Part shown: piece after piece, positions 1-8,459 of the stretch
Position numbering within the stretch: position 1 is the first letter of the stretch
Layout: every line of letters starts with the position of its first letter
DNA from: Chryseobacterium tagetis
Lineage (GTDB): Bacteria; Bacteroidota; Bacteroidia; Flavobacteriales; Weeksellaceae
NCBI RefSeq assembly: GCF_016735585.2
Contig: NZ_JAERSE020000002.1
Span: 186,001-250,000 of the forward strand
DNA length: 64,000 nucleotides
Direction: 5' to 3'
Translations under genes and position numbers: made by a program
The notes under the pieces: generated by a model
What the model saw: the letters and a program-made list of their open reading frames with translations, nothing else
The model's database searches: none
What the model was told of the DNA's origin: nothing

Positions 1-1047
1 TGCATCTAGTCTTCCAGAGTATGCTCTGAAGAATGCTAATCTTCCCACAAATGGGTCAGTAGCAATCTTAAATGCTAGTGCAGAGAAAGGCTCATCTACA
101 GATGGTTTTCTTGTGATTTCAGCGTCAGTTCTTGGGTCAGTACCTTTGATATCATCTTTATCCAATGGAGAAGGCAAGTATTTACATACTGCATCCAACA
201 TAAACTGTACTCCTTTATTCTTGAATGAAGAACCACAAGTCATTGGAATAATAGATAAATCGATAGTAGCAGCTCTCAATGCAGCATTGATTTCTTCTTC
301 TGTAATTGAATCTGGATCTTCGAAGAATTTCTCCATCAAAGTTTCATCATATTCAGAAACAGCTTCTACTAATTTCTCTCTATATTCAAGAACTTCATCT
401 TTCATGTCTTCAGGAATTGGAACTACCTCGAAAGTAGCACCTTGTCCAGCTTCATCCCAGATGATCGCTCTGTTTTTGATCAAGTCAACAACACCTTTGA
501 AATCCTCTTCAGCACCGATTGGTAAAACGATTGGAACTGCGTTTGATCCTAACATAGTCTTAACCTGGTTTACCACGTTAAGGAAGTCAGCACCTTGTCT
601 GTCCATTTTGTTTACAAATCCCATTCTAGCAACTTTATAGTTGTCAGCAAGTCTCCAGTTTGTTTCAGACTGAGGCTCTACTCCATCTACTGCTGAGAAT
701 AAGAATACCAATCCATCTAATACTCTCAAAGATCTGTTTACTTCTACTGTGAAGTCAACGTGTCCCGGTGTATCGATGATGTTGAAATGGTAAGGTTTAG
801 TTTCTGGTAAAGCTTTTCCTTGATCTGTTGGAAAGTTCCAAGAACAAGTAGTTGCAGCAGAAGTAATAGTAATACCTCTTTCTGCTTCCTGCTCCATCCA
901 GTCCATTGTAGAAGCACCATCGTGAACTTCTCCAATTTTGTGGTTTACACCTGTATAGAATAAAATTCTTTCTGTAGTGGTAGTTTTACCTGCATCAATG
1001 TGAGCAGCAATACCAATATTTCTTGTAAATTTAAGATCTCTACCCAT
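1..1047 (-). CDS. fusA: Elongation factor G, N-terminal 349 residues (truncated by window edge)
   Basis: EF-G is the GTPase that drives translocation of tRNA and mRNA on the ribosome. The frame starting [16 protein letters not shown] is open from 1047 to the window edge. The G1 motif AHIDAGKT lies at residues 15-22, the G3 motif DTPGH at 92-96 and the G4 motif NKMD at 146-149, so the GTPase domain is intact. Domain II and later domains lie outside the window. It follows rpsG after 6 bp and rpsL before that, the conserved str operon order. The strong opposite-strand reading frames over this gene are shadows. Confidence 0.97.
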   Translation of the reverse strand, partial: MGRDLKFTRNIGIAAHIDAGKTTTTERILFYTGVNHKIGEVHDGASTMDWMEQEAERGITITSAATTCSWNFPTDQGKALPETKPYHFNIIDTPGHVDFTVEVNRSLRVLDGLVFLFSAVDGVEPQSETNWRLADNYKVARMGFVNKMDRQGADFLNVVNQVKTMLGSNAVPIVLPIGAEEDFKGVVDLIKNRAIIWDEAGQGATFEVVPIPEDMKDEVLEYREKLVEAVSEYDETLMEKFFEDPDSITEEEINAALRAATIDLSIIPMTCGSSFKNKGVQFMLDAVCKYLPSPLDKDDIKGTDPRTDAEITRKPSVDEPFSALAFKIATDPFVGRLAFFRAYSGRLDA

Positions 1048-1053
1048 TTCAGA

Positions 1054-1530
1054 TTAGAATTTAAAGTGTGAAAACGCCTTGTTAGCTTCCGCCATTTTGT
1101 GAGTATCACTTTTCTTTTTAAATGCAGCACCTTCTTCTCTTGAAGCAGCTACTACTTCATTAGCCAATTTCAAAGCCATAGACTTATCATTTCTCTTTTT
1201 AGAGTAGCTAATTAACCATTTCATTGCCATAGAAATTTTTCTATCAGCTCTGATTGGCATAGGAATCTGGAAGTTAGCTCCACCTACTCTTCTAGAACGT
1301 ACTTCTACGTGAGGCATAACGTTAGTTAATGCATCTTTCCAGATTTCTAGTGCAGTTTTCTCAGTTTCTCCTTTTTTAGTTTCTACGATATCTAATGCAT
1401 CATAGAAAATTTTGAATGCGATTGACTTCTTACCGTCAAGCATTAGGTTGTTTACGAATCTTGTTACCAATTGATCATTAAACTTTGGATCTGGTAACAA
1501 CGGTCTTTTTTTCGCTTTCGTCTTTCTCAT
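1054..1530 (-). CDS. rpsG: 30S ribosomal protein S7
   Basis: S7 binds the 3' major domain of 16S rRNA, nucleates assembly of the small-subunit head and lies near the E site. The 158-residue product starts [17 protein letters not shown] and has the family's conserved [23 protein letters not shown] core around residues 83-101. The length fits the bacterial family. It lies 23 bp after rpsL and 6 bp before fusA, so the three are almost certainly co-transcribed from the rpsL promoter. Nothing unusual was seen. Confidence 0.97.
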   Translation of the reverse strand: MRKTKAKKRPLLPDPKFNDQLVTRFVNNLMLDGKKSIAFKIFYDALDIVETKKGETEKTALEIWKDALTNVMPHVEVRSRRVGGANFQIPMPIRADRKISMAMKWLISYSKKRNDKSMALKLANEVVAASREEGAAFKKKSDTHKMAEANKAFSHFKF

Positions 1531-1553
1531 TGCTTCTGTACCTTATTTAATGA

Positions 1554-1967
1554 TTATTTTTTCTTTCCTTTAGCTGGTGCAGCTGGTGCCTGACCTGGTT
1601 TAGGTCTCTTAGCTCCATACTTAGATCTTCTCTGTGTTCTTCCATTTACACCTGCAGTGTCTAATGCACCTCTTACGATGTGGTAACGTACTCCCGGTAG
1701 GTCTTTCACCCTTCCGCCTCTAACCAATACTATCGAGTGCTCCTGTAGATTGTGTCCTTCGCCCGGGATATAGGCATTCACTTCTTTACCGTTAGAAAGT
1801 CTTACCCTTGCAACTTTTCTAAGTGCAGAGTTAGGTTTCTTCGGTGTAGTAGTATATACTCTCGTACATACACCACGTCTTTGTGGACAAGAATCTAGGG
1901 CAGCCGATTTGCTCTTCTTGGCAAGCGTGGCTCTTCCTTTTCTTACTAATTGTTGAATAGTAGGCAT
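1554..1967 (-). CDS. rpsL: 30S ribosomal protein S12
   Basis: S12 sits at the decoding centre and affects fidelity. The 137-residue protein has the [10 protein letters not shown] segment with K43 and the GGRVKDLPG segment with K88 and D89. The two lysines changed in classical streptomycin-resistant mutants therefore have the sensitive state, and D89 is the residue methylthiolated in some bacteria. A basic Ala/Pro/Lys tail ending KGKKK extends slightly beyond the usual core. It is the first gene of the str operon, with a good promoter upstream. Confidence 0.97.
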   Translation of the reverse strand: MPTIQQLVRKGRATLAKKSKSAALDSCPQRRGVCTRVYTTTPKKPNSALRKVARVRLSNGKEVNAYIPGEGHNLQEHSIVLVRGGRVKDLPGVRYHIVRGALDTAGVNGRTQRRSKYGAKRPKPGQAPAAPAKGKKK

Positions 1968-1991
1968 TTAATTGCTTTTTATTTTAGGGTG

Positions 1992-2021
1992 CAAAAATAG
2001 TAATATTTTTTTAATTAACAA
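1992..2021 (-). promoter_or_regulatory. Promoter of the rpsL-rpsG-fusA operon
   Basis: On the minus strand TTG (2021-2019), 19 bp of spacer and TATTTTTG (1999-1992) match the Bacteroidota -33/-7 consensus TTTG-N19/20-TAnnTTTG. Transcription would start about 15-20 bp upstream of the rpsL ATG. Confidence 0.7.
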
Positions 2022-2076
2022 GCAGTTAGGAAGAAATAATATTTTATTTTAAAAAATAATTAACAGACACTTGCAT

Positions 2077-3669
2077 TTAATCTACGATTGTGACTTGCAC
2101 ATTTCGATTCCAGTTAAAATTCCTAATATTTACCTTTAGTTGTTGTAGATTATTAAGATCAATAGAATAGATTGCAACTTCATCTACACCTACTGTTGTT
2201 CTATCATTAATCTTTAGAACCCCTGCTTTTTTCCAAGTTTTAGGAACATGTCCCTGAAACCATTCGTCATATATAATAGCAATCGTAAACTCATTATCTT
2301 TAGTATATTTATTCAAAAAAGACTCAAAATCATCATCAGGAGGTCTCTTATTTTCACCAAAAGGAATCATTTCTACTGATCCTAACCCAACAATATCCAG
2401 CAGATGAATATCTGTATAATAAGTAATAGCCCCTATATCATTTGCAACGACTTTCGATTCATTATAATAGGCATTAAGGAATTTTGCCGATTGAAATTGC
2501 TGTTCATAAATATTTTTACCTCCCATATCCAAAAGCATATGGGCAAAGGAAAATTTATAAATTAATAAAACAGAATTAATAACTATTAATCCCAGCATCA
2601 GTTTTTCTTTTTTAATACTGCTTTTAAAATCCACAAAAAAAACTTTCATTTTAGGAATCAATGCCATACAAAACCCAACAAGAATATAAGCTTCATACCT
2701 AAACATTCCTTTAAAATCTGCAAACATGGAATGACAAACCACCAGCAATGAAAAGACAATAATTAGAAAATTGTCTTTAACAACCTTATTAAAGCCAACT
2801 TTATTTTTAAAACCTCTTAAGATTAAGATCATACTTATTATAATAGGAAAGAATCCTATTTTGTAAAAACTTGCATTGAATAAAAAATTATCCAGAAGAA
2901 TTGTTTTTAGCTGAACCGGAAGATTAGAATCAAAACTAAATTTCGTTCCTTTTACAACAACCGAGTTGGGAAAGAAATACCCATCATGCTGATAATTAAA
3001 GTATCCAAAAATTATAATCGGGATAAATCCTGTCAATAAAACCAGGATCGCTGTTTTCCATTTTTTGATTAAAATAAATACAAAAGCAAGAATCATAAAA
3101 TAGAACATACTTTCAAAACGTACCACTCCCATCAACAGGAGCGAAAAATAAAATCCAAAAACAGCCCATTTATTTTCAACTTTTGAAAGGCAGAAAATGT
3201 TGACTACGATTAGAAAAACATGAAAGACATGCTCCATCCCAGATAACACCTGCAAATGCAGCACAGAAAAAAACAACGTAAACAACACAGAAAGAACAAC
3301 ACTTTGTGCTTTCTCAAAAACTCCCGAAAAATATTGATTAAGAAAATAAACAGTCCCAATCCCCAAAACAACATTAAAATACAGCGGTATTTGATCGTTA
3401 TTTCCAAAAACCTTAATTAGAACACTTAATAAATAAGTAAACAAAGGTGAGGAAGAAGTAGAAGAAAACTGATACTGCGTAACTCCCCATACATCATGTA
3501 AGGCAAAATTCTTTGCGATTGCCAAATGAATATAAGCATCATCAAGTGGATATATATAATGAGTGTCCGTTTTCAGAAGCACATTTATATAATATCCCAG
3601 ACAGACACCGAAGAATACCATAGATATTATAAAAAAGCTCTTTAAACTAGTGCCTGAAGCTGTCCTCAT
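2077..3669 (-). CDS. Polytopic membrane protein, GT-C glycosyltransferase-like
   Basis: The 530-residue protein has about ten or more hydrophobic segments. After the first one comes a periplasmic-type loop with the acidic pair D43-D44 in PLDDAYIHLAIAKN, followed by an SSTSSSPL segment. An acidic motif in the first extracytoplasmic loop is the hallmark of GT-C fold, polyprenol-phosphate-sugar-dependent glycosyltransferases (ArnT/PMT type), so a glycan or lipid glycosylation role is inferred. The C-terminal ~120 residues are soluble. It stands alone, divergent from dps. Donor and acceptor cannot be told from sequence. Confidence 0.6.
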   Translation of the reverse strand: MRTASGTSLKSFFIISMVFFGVCLGYYINVLLKTDTHYIYPLDDAYIHLAIAKNFALHDVWGVTQYQFSSTSSSPLFTYLLSVLIKVFGNNDQIPLYFNVVLGIGTVYFLNQYFSGVFEKAQSVVLSVLFTLFFSVLHLQVLSGMEHVFHVFLIVVNIFCLSKVENKWAVFGFYFSLLLMGVVRFESMFYFMILAFVFILIKKWKTAILVLLTGFIPIIIFGYFNYQHDGYFFPNSVVVKGTKFSFDSNLPVQLKTILLDNFLFNASFYKIGFFPIIISMILILRGFKNKVGFNKVVKDNFLIIVFSLLVVCHSMFADFKGMFRYEAYILVGFCMALIPKMKVFFVDFKSSIKKEKLMLGLIVINSVLLIYKFSFAHMLLDMGGKNIYEQQFQSAKFLNAYYNESKVVANDIGAITYYTDIHLLDIVGLGSVEMIPFGENKRPPDDDFESFLNKYTKDNEFTIAIIYDEWFQGHVPKTWKKAGVLKINDRTTVGVDEVAIYSIDLNNLQQLKVNIRNFNWNRNVQVTIVD

Positions 3670-3693
3670 ATTTTAAATACATTATAAAGATCT

Positions 3694-3701
3694 CAAAGAT
3701 A
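3694..3701 (-). promoter_or_regulatory. -7 element for the GT-C-like gene
   Basis: TATCTTTG on the minus strand fits TAnnTTTG and is placed to give a leader of about 20 nt before the ATG at 3669. No clear TTTG -33 box is seen. Confidence 0.45.
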
Positions 3702-3745
3702 AGTATCATCTATTATATTTAGCTACAGTTCGGCACGGTATTTCC

Positions 3746-3753
3746 TACCTTTG
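3746..3753 (+). promoter_or_regulatory. -7 element of dps
   Basis: TACCTTTG matches TAnnTTTG. The TTG inside it is in frame with dps and could be mistaken for a start codon, but transcription should begin after it, which supports the ATG at 3775. Confidence 0.6.
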
Positions 3754-3774
3754 TGGTATATAAATAATGAACCT

Positions 3775-4251
3775 ATGAAAAACGCAAGTATTATTGGATT
3801 AAAAGAAGCCGATTGCAAGAAAATTGCAGAAAAATTAAATGTCCTTCTGGCTAACTATTCTGTCTTTTATCAAAACACAAGAGGCTCTCACTGGAACATC
3901 AAAGGTGAACAGTTTTTCACATTGCATCCAAAATTTGAGGAGCTTTACAACAGTTTAGTCCTTAAAATAGATGAAATTGCAGAAAGAATTTTAACATTAG
4001 GAGCAACACCTGCACATAATTATTCTGATTATCTGAAAGTTGCAACCATTAAAGAAAGCCAGGAAGTAAGCGACGGAACCAAAAGTGTGGAAATCATTTT
4101 AAACTCTTTTAAAGTGGTTATCGATCTTCAAAGAGAACTATTGGACATCACCGACAAAGCAGGAGACGAAGGTACTAACTCTCAAATGAGCGATTACATC
4201 ACTGAACAAGAGAAAGAAGTCTGGATGTACAACTCTTATCTTGGAAAGTAA
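3775..4251 (+). CDS. dps: Dps-family ferritin-like DNA-protection protein
   Basis: Dps proteins form 12-subunit shells that oxidise and store iron with H2O2 and protect DNA in starvation. The 158-residue protein carries the Dps ferroxidase pattern: a helix ending FYQNTRGSHWNIKG (the conserved His in H-W), then HPKFEELY with the downstream Asp/Glu in LKIDEIAERI. The ATG at 3775 is preferred over the in-frame TTG at 3751, which is part of the promoter -7 box. A terminator follows, so it is probably monocistronic. Regulation by peroxide or starvation is usual for the family but is not visible here. Confidence 0.93.
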   Translation: MKNASIIGLKEADCKKIAEKLNVLLANYSVFYQNTRGSHWNIKGEQFFTLHPKFEELYNSLVLKIDEIAERILTLGATPAHNYSDYLKVATIKESQEVSDGTKSVEIILNSFKVVIDLQRELLDITDKAGDEGTNSQMSDYITEQEKEVWMYNSYLGK

Positions 4252-4280
4252 ACATAAAAAATTATCCTAAAAAATTAAAA

Positions 4281-4310
4281 AAATCACCTTACATTTAGGT
4301 GATTTTATTT
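4281..4310 (+). terminator. Terminator after dps
   Basis: Stem AAATCACCT (4281-4289), 7-nt loop, AGGTGATTT (4297-4305), then a T-rich run. Confidence 0.8.
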
Positions 4311-4318
4311 TTATTAAT

Positions 4319-4326
4319 TAAATTTG
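4319..4326 (+). promoter_or_regulatory. -7 element of pncB
   Basis: TAAATTTG fits TAnnTTTG and lies 18 bp before the ATG at 4345. As at dps, its TTG is in frame with the gene and is not the likely start. Confidence 0.55.
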
Positions 4327-4344
4327 CGTACAAAATACACAATT

Positions 4345-5523
4345 ATGCACAACATTCGATTAAACTCCATTTTAGATAATGATTTCTATAAAATAACCAT
4401 GCAAAATGCTGTGGTAAAATTATTCCCAAGCTCTATTGTAAAATACGAATTCATCAACAGAGGAAAACATCAGTTTCCTGAAGGCTTTGATGTTGCTTTA
4501 AGAGAAACTGTTAATAAAATGGCTGAACTTAAATTAACAAAGGACGAAAAAAAGTTCATGGCAAAAACCTGTCCTTACATCGACCTTCCCTATCTGGATT
4601 TTCTTGAAGGCTATCATTATGACCCTTCCGAAGTAAAAATAGTTCAGACCGGAAGCGATCTTTCTGTAACGGTAGAAGGTCTTTGGTACAGAACGATTCT
4701 TTGGGAAGTTCCATTATTGGCTTTAATCAGCGAACTTCATTATGAAATGAATCACATGGAAAGAGATTCCAATGAAGTGGTAATGAGCAAAACTCTGGAA
4801 AAAGCTGATGCATTAGGAAACTTAGGAGTCAATTTTGCAGAATTTGGGACAAGAAGAAGACATTCTTATAAAGTACAGAATCTTGTAATGGAAGCATTGA
4901 CCCAAAAGAAAGATTCAACATTTATCGGAAGTTCAAATGTACATTTCGCCATGAAATACGGAGTAAAACCTATTGGAACTCACGCTCACGAATGGTTCAT
5001 GTTCCACGCTGCTGAATATGGCTTTAAAATGGCTAACGAATTAGCTTTGGAACACTGGGTAGATGTCTACAGAGGAGATTTAGGAGTTGCACTTTCTGAC
5101 ACCTATACAACTGATGTTTTCTTCCAGCAATTCGATAAAAAATTTGCAAAACTTTTCGATGGTGTTCGTCATGACAGTGGTGATCCCCTGGAATTTGCAG
5201 ATAAAACAATTGCTCATTACCAAAAACACGGAATCAATCCATTATTTAAATACATCATTTTCTCCGATGCTTTAAACTTGGAAAAAGTAGAAGAAATTAC
5301 CAATTATTGCAGAGGAAAAATCGGAATATCTTTCGGAATCGGAACCAATTTAACGAATGATGTAGGTTTAAAACCAATGAATATCGTCATGAAACTGATC
5401 GGAGTTCAGGCTCCTAATCAAGAATGGATTCCAACAGTAAAACTTTCTGACGAGCACGGAAAATACACTGGAGATCCTAAAATGATTGAATTGGCAAAAG
5501 AATTTTTGAGAATTAATGATTAA
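4345..5523 (+). CDS. pncB: Nicotinate phosphoribosyltransferase
   Basis: PncB makes nicotinate mononucleotide from nicotinate and PRPP, with ATP hydrolysis, in the Preiss-Handler NAD salvage route. The protein (392 residues from the ATG) starts MHNIRLNSILDNDFYKITM, the typical N-terminus. It has FGTRRRHS and IGTHAHEW around the active site, then GVRHDSGDP and a phosphate-binding GIGTNLTND segment. The length fits the bacterial family. A lipoprotein gene follows after 21 bp and may be read from the same transcript, with no functional link apparent. Confidence 0.95.
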   Translation: MHNIRLNSILDNDFYKITMQNAVVKLFPSSIVKYEFINRGKHQFPEGFDVALRETVNKMAELKLTKDEKKFMAKTCPYIDLPYLDFLEGYHYDPSEVKIVQTGSDLSVTVEGLWYRTILWEVPLLALISELHYEMNHMERDSNEVVMSKTLEKADALGNLGVNFAEFGTRRRHSYKVQNLVMEALTQKKDSTFIGSSNVHFAMKYGVKPIGTHAHEWFMFHAAEYGFKMANELALEHWVDVYRGDLGVALSDTYTTDVFFQQFDKKFAKLFDGVRHDSGDPLEFADKTIAHYQKHGINPLFKYIIFSDALNLEKVEEITNYCRGKIGISFGIGTNLTNDVGLKPMNIVMKLIGVQAPNQEWIPTVKLSDEHGKYTGDPKMIELAKEFLRIND

Positions 5524-5544
5524 AAAGTTGCAAGCTACTATTTA

Positions 5545-6228
5545 ATGAGGGTTAAACATTCAATTGTTATACTACTGCTACTTCTCTCCTGCAACAAGAG
5601 TGACTATAAACTTAATAAGTTTACAGAAATTAATGTTTATAACGAGGAGCAGATTAATAATTTCATACAGTTTTTTATTAAAAATTTAAATGATAAAAAT
5701 GATTTCTTATCAACCGCAGTAAATATGAAATTTTATGGTAGTAAACTTGAAAAAGCCCCACTTATATTAAACCCTGAAAGATGGATGACCACAAAGACAC
5801 AACGGGATTCCTTAATAAATAATGATGACTGGATTTTTATAAAACAACAAGTAAATGATACAAGAGGGTATTCTATTCATCAAAAAAAATTCAAACAAAA
5901 GATTCTCAACTCTGATTCTCTGAAAAAAGAAAATTTAAAATTCAATCATTGGCAAAATAAAAAAGCAGATTCTCTGAAATTGAGAAATATACAAAAACTC
6001 AAAAGGTATATATCGCAGGAGATGCCTACAGAATATTATAACTACATTAAAAAGTCCACCCCTATTTTACATATCGACAAACCTATATTTTTAAAAAACA
6101 AAAACAGAGTTATTTTTTCCTATTACAGCTACACAGGGCCTTTAAGCGCATATAGTGAAATGGCTGTCTATGAATTTAAAAATGGAAAATGGTTTAAGAT
6201 TAAAACCATCTCTACATCAATCAGCTAA
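5545..6228 (+). CDS. Lipoprotein of unknown function
   Basis: The 227-residue protein starts MRVKHSIVILLLLLSCNKSD, a short signal peptide with lipobox LLSC, so the mature protein is lipid-anchored, probably in the outer membrane. The rest is hydrophilic and Lys/Asn-rich, with a C-terminal stretch of beta-type sequence (VIFSYYSYTGPLSAYSEMAV) such as is seen in many small Bacteroidota surface proteins. I recognise no domain. It is the first of three small lipoprotein genes in a row (5545-7543). Confidence 0.75.
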   Translation: MRVKHSIVILLLLLSCNKSDYKLNKFTEINVYNEEQINNFIQFFIKNLNDKNDFLSTAVNMKFYGSKLEKAPLILNPERWMTTKTQRDSLINNDDWIFIKQQVNDTRGYSIHQKKFKQKILNSDSLKKENLKFNHWQNKKADSLKLRNIQKLKRYISQEMPTEYYNYIKKSTPILHIDKPIFLKNKNRVIFSYYSYTGPLSAYSEMAVYEFKNGKWFKIKTISTSIS

Positions 6229-6284
6229 AATTCAGAAATTTGCAAATCCATAATTAAAACTAACCATCCGAAACCAACTTAAAA

Positions 6285-6809
6285 ATGAAAAAATCATTAC
6301 TTTATCTTACAATTGCTTTTACGCTCACATCATGCATCACCTACACAAAAGGTCAAGACGGAAAAGACGGAAAACCGGGAGTGAGTGGAAAAAATGGAGA
6401 TTCTAATAATTCAAAAACAAGTTTTAATCAAAATCTTGCAGATTCTTTAGGAGCTGATAAATACGGAATGAAAGCATACACGATTGTAATGCTAACAACT
6501 GGAACAACCAAAATAGAGGACAAAGCAAAGATAAGCGAACTAATGAAAGGACATTTATCCAATATAGAAAAACTAGCCGATGAAGGAAAAATTATTATAG
6601 CAGGACCGTTCAGAGAAGACAACAAACAGCATTTTGAAGGAATGTTCATCTTTAATACTAAATCAAAAGAAGAAGCCGAAAAATGGGTAAAAACGGATCC
6701 CGCAGTTCAGTCCGGAGTTTTTGGGTATGAGATTTTTCCATGGTATGGTTCGGCGGCATTACCAATGTATTTGAAGCATCATAAAGAGATTTCGAAAGAG
6801 AATCCGTAA
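6285..6809 (+). CDS. YciI-like domain lipoprotein with a collagen-like Gly-X-Y linker
   Basis: The signal peptide ends in the lipobox TSC (Cys17). It is followed by about five Gly-X-Y triplets, GQDGKDGKPGVSGKNG. The C-terminal part (about residues 60-165) resembles YciI-related (YCII) domains, with HLSNIEKLADEGKIIIAGPF followed by a GMFIF strand, EEAEKW and DPAVQSGVF. YciI domains have a ferredoxin-like fold and no general assigned reaction; one member is a dehydrochlorinase. An exported, lipid-anchored YciI domain is known in Bacteroidota but is not characterised. The next gene starts 2 bp after the stop. Confidence 0.75.
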   Translation: MKKSLLYLTIAFTLTSCITYTKGQDGKDGKPGVSGKNGDSNNSKTSFNQNLADSLGADKYGMKAYTIVMLTTGTTKIEDKAKISELMKGHLSNIEKLADEGKIIIAGPFREDNKQHFEGMFIFNTKSKEEAEKWVKTDPAVQSGVFGYEIFPWYGSAALPMYLKHHKEISKENP

Positions 6810-6811
6810 TC

Positions 6812-7543
6812 ATGAAAATCTTCTCCACACTTTCTTTATTATTCATTTTATTAAACAGCTGCAAAAAGCAGCCTTCAGTTTTTAAAATTGAAATAAAGGA
6901 TGCTAACAAGAATATTGTTGACGAGCTAAAGCAAATACATAATTTCGACCAACCAGGATTTCTATATGGCGATCAAAAATACGAAGTTTGGAAAAGCTGT
7001 TCAGGAGAATGGGGAGGAACGGTTTATTTTAAAAATAAACAAACCCAAGTCATTCATTATGCCATTGCAAGTTGTCCCGTTTCCGTAAACAAAATAGACG
7101 GAAAATACTATGTTTCCAATTCTTCAAATCATATGATCGGAAATTCTGACATTTTAGAAATTACTGATCCCGAAAAAATGGAAATAACCAAGAGTATCCC
7201 CGTTTATCATCCAGATATTATTACAAGAGAATATGAAGCAAAATCTCGTTTAGGAACAAAAAGAATAATCGATTCCAGCCAAGTAATCATTGCAACAAGT
7301 TTTGTTTATAACAAAAAACTTTACTCTATTCTTACTAACATCCAAGGGACTAAAACAACCGTATCTGAGTTACAAAACCACAAATTCAAAACAATAGCAG
7401 AACTTCCTGAAAAATTATTTTATTCCGAACCAATAATTATAAAAGAATCCGAAAACCATCAAAAACTTTATTTCCAAAATCCGAAAAGCGGAATTTTAGA
7501 AATAAAGAACAACATTTTGAAACTCACGTTTTACAATAAATAA
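6812..7543 (+). CDS. Lipoprotein of unknown function
   Basis: The 243-residue protein has signal peptide MKIFSTLSLLFILLNSCKK with lipobox LNSC. The mature part contains a WKSCSGEWGGTVYFKN segment and an ASCPVSVNKIDGKYYVS segment, giving two cysteines that could form a disulphide. Repeated beta-type stretches suggest a propeller or sandwich, which is an inference only. It lies 2 bp after the YciI-like gene, so the two are probably translated from one mRNA, and a terminator follows. No family recognised. Confidence 0.75.
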   Translation: MKIFSTLSLLFILLNSCKKQPSVFKIEIKDANKNIVDELKQIHNFDQPGFLYGDQKYEVWKSCSGEWGGTVYFKNKQTQVIHYAIASCPVSVNKIDGKYYVSNSSNHMIGNSDILEITDPEKMEITKSIPVYHPDIITREYEAKSRLGTKRIIDSSQVIIATSFVYNKKLYSILTNIQGTKTTVSELQNHKFKTIAELPEKLFYSEPIIIKESENHQKLYFQNPKSGILEIKNNILKLTFYNK

Positions 7544-7558
7544 TCTTTGAAAAACTTT

Positions 7559-7587
7559 AAACCTCACAAATCCTGTGAGGTTTTATT
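7559..7587 (+). terminator. Terminator after the lipoprotein genes
   Basis: Stem AAACCTCACA (7559-7568), 5-nt loop, TGTGAGGTTT (7574-7583), then T-rich sequence. Confidence 0.85.
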
Positions 7588-7612
7588 ATATTTATAAAAA
7601 ACAAAAACCAAC

Positions 7613-8368
7613 ATGAAAACCATCGAAGAAGTTCTGAAAAAATTAGACGAGATCATTATCTGGTGCAAGGAAAATAAAAGTCCGGCAGGATATTTTGCGT
7701 GCACCTATAGAATTATGACCGCTCAGGTTTTGAAAGGAATTCAGCAGAAAAAATTTGAAGACAATATAAGAATGACCTTACTGGATCTTGCTTTTGCCCA
7801 AAGATATCTTGAAGCATGGGAAAATTATCAGAAAGGTAAAAAATGTACCAACGCATGGTATGTAGCTTTTGAAGCTGCAAAAAATAAAGACCTTCTCATT
7901 TTACAGCATATTTTCTTAGGCATGAATGCACATATCAATTTAGATCTGGGAATTTCTGCCGCTTCAATAATGCCATACAGAAAAATAAATCCTTTAAAAA
8001 CGGACTTTGAAAACATCAATAATGTTATCGCTTCCATCAATCAAAAAGTTCAGGATTCTTTAAATAAAATTTGCTATCCTGTAGAATTGATCGATAAAAT
8101 TTCAAACGGAAAAGACAACACCGTTTTAGACTTTGCAATTTCTAAAGCCAGAGATACTTCCTGGGCAACAGCAGTTATTGCTTCAAGCACTCCAAATTTT
8201 TTGAGAGACTCCGTTATTGGAATCGTAGATTATGCTGCAGCAAAAGTGGCAACCCAGATTGTAAATCCAAAAATTCTGACTCCCGCTATACTCAAAGAAT
8301 TAAAAAAATGCGAAAGCAATGATATCGTGAAAAATATCGAAATACTGGCTTCAATAAAGAATGTTTAA
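7613..8368 (+). CDS. DUF5995-like cytoplasmic protein
   Basis: The 251-residue protein has no signal peptide. Its features, such as FAQRYLEAWENYQKGK, HIFLGMNAHINLDLGISAA and RDTSWATA, match what I recall of DUF5995 proteins, mostly helical proteins of unknown reaction found in Bacteroidota and Actinobacteria. The conserved HxFxGMNAHINxDL segment with two histidines and an Asp looks like a possible metal or catalytic site, which is an inference. It stands alone between a terminator and rmuC. Confidence 0.65.
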   Translation: MKTIEEVLKKLDEIIIWCKENKSPAGYFACTYRIMTAQVLKGIQQKKFEDNIRMTLLDLAFAQRYLEAWENYQKGKKCTNAWYVAFEAAKNKDLLILQHIFLGMNAHINLDLGISAASIMPYRKINPLKTDFENINNVIASINQKVQDSLNKICYPVELIDKISNGKDNTVLDFAISKARDTSWATAVIASSTPNFLRDSVIGIVDYAAAKVATQIVNPKILTPAILKELKKCESNDIVKNIEILASIKNV

Positions 8369-8459
8369 ATACATCCATTCGAAAATGGTGGAAGTTCTGG
8401 TGAAAAATTTTACGGTTTCCCATAAAAGAAATACACGTTCGTTTTTGTAATTTTGAAAA

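Noticed and set aside
113..640. Long plus-strand open frame opposite fusA
   Set aside because: Antisense shadow of the EF-G coding sequence; composition follows the fusA codons and no start context is seen.
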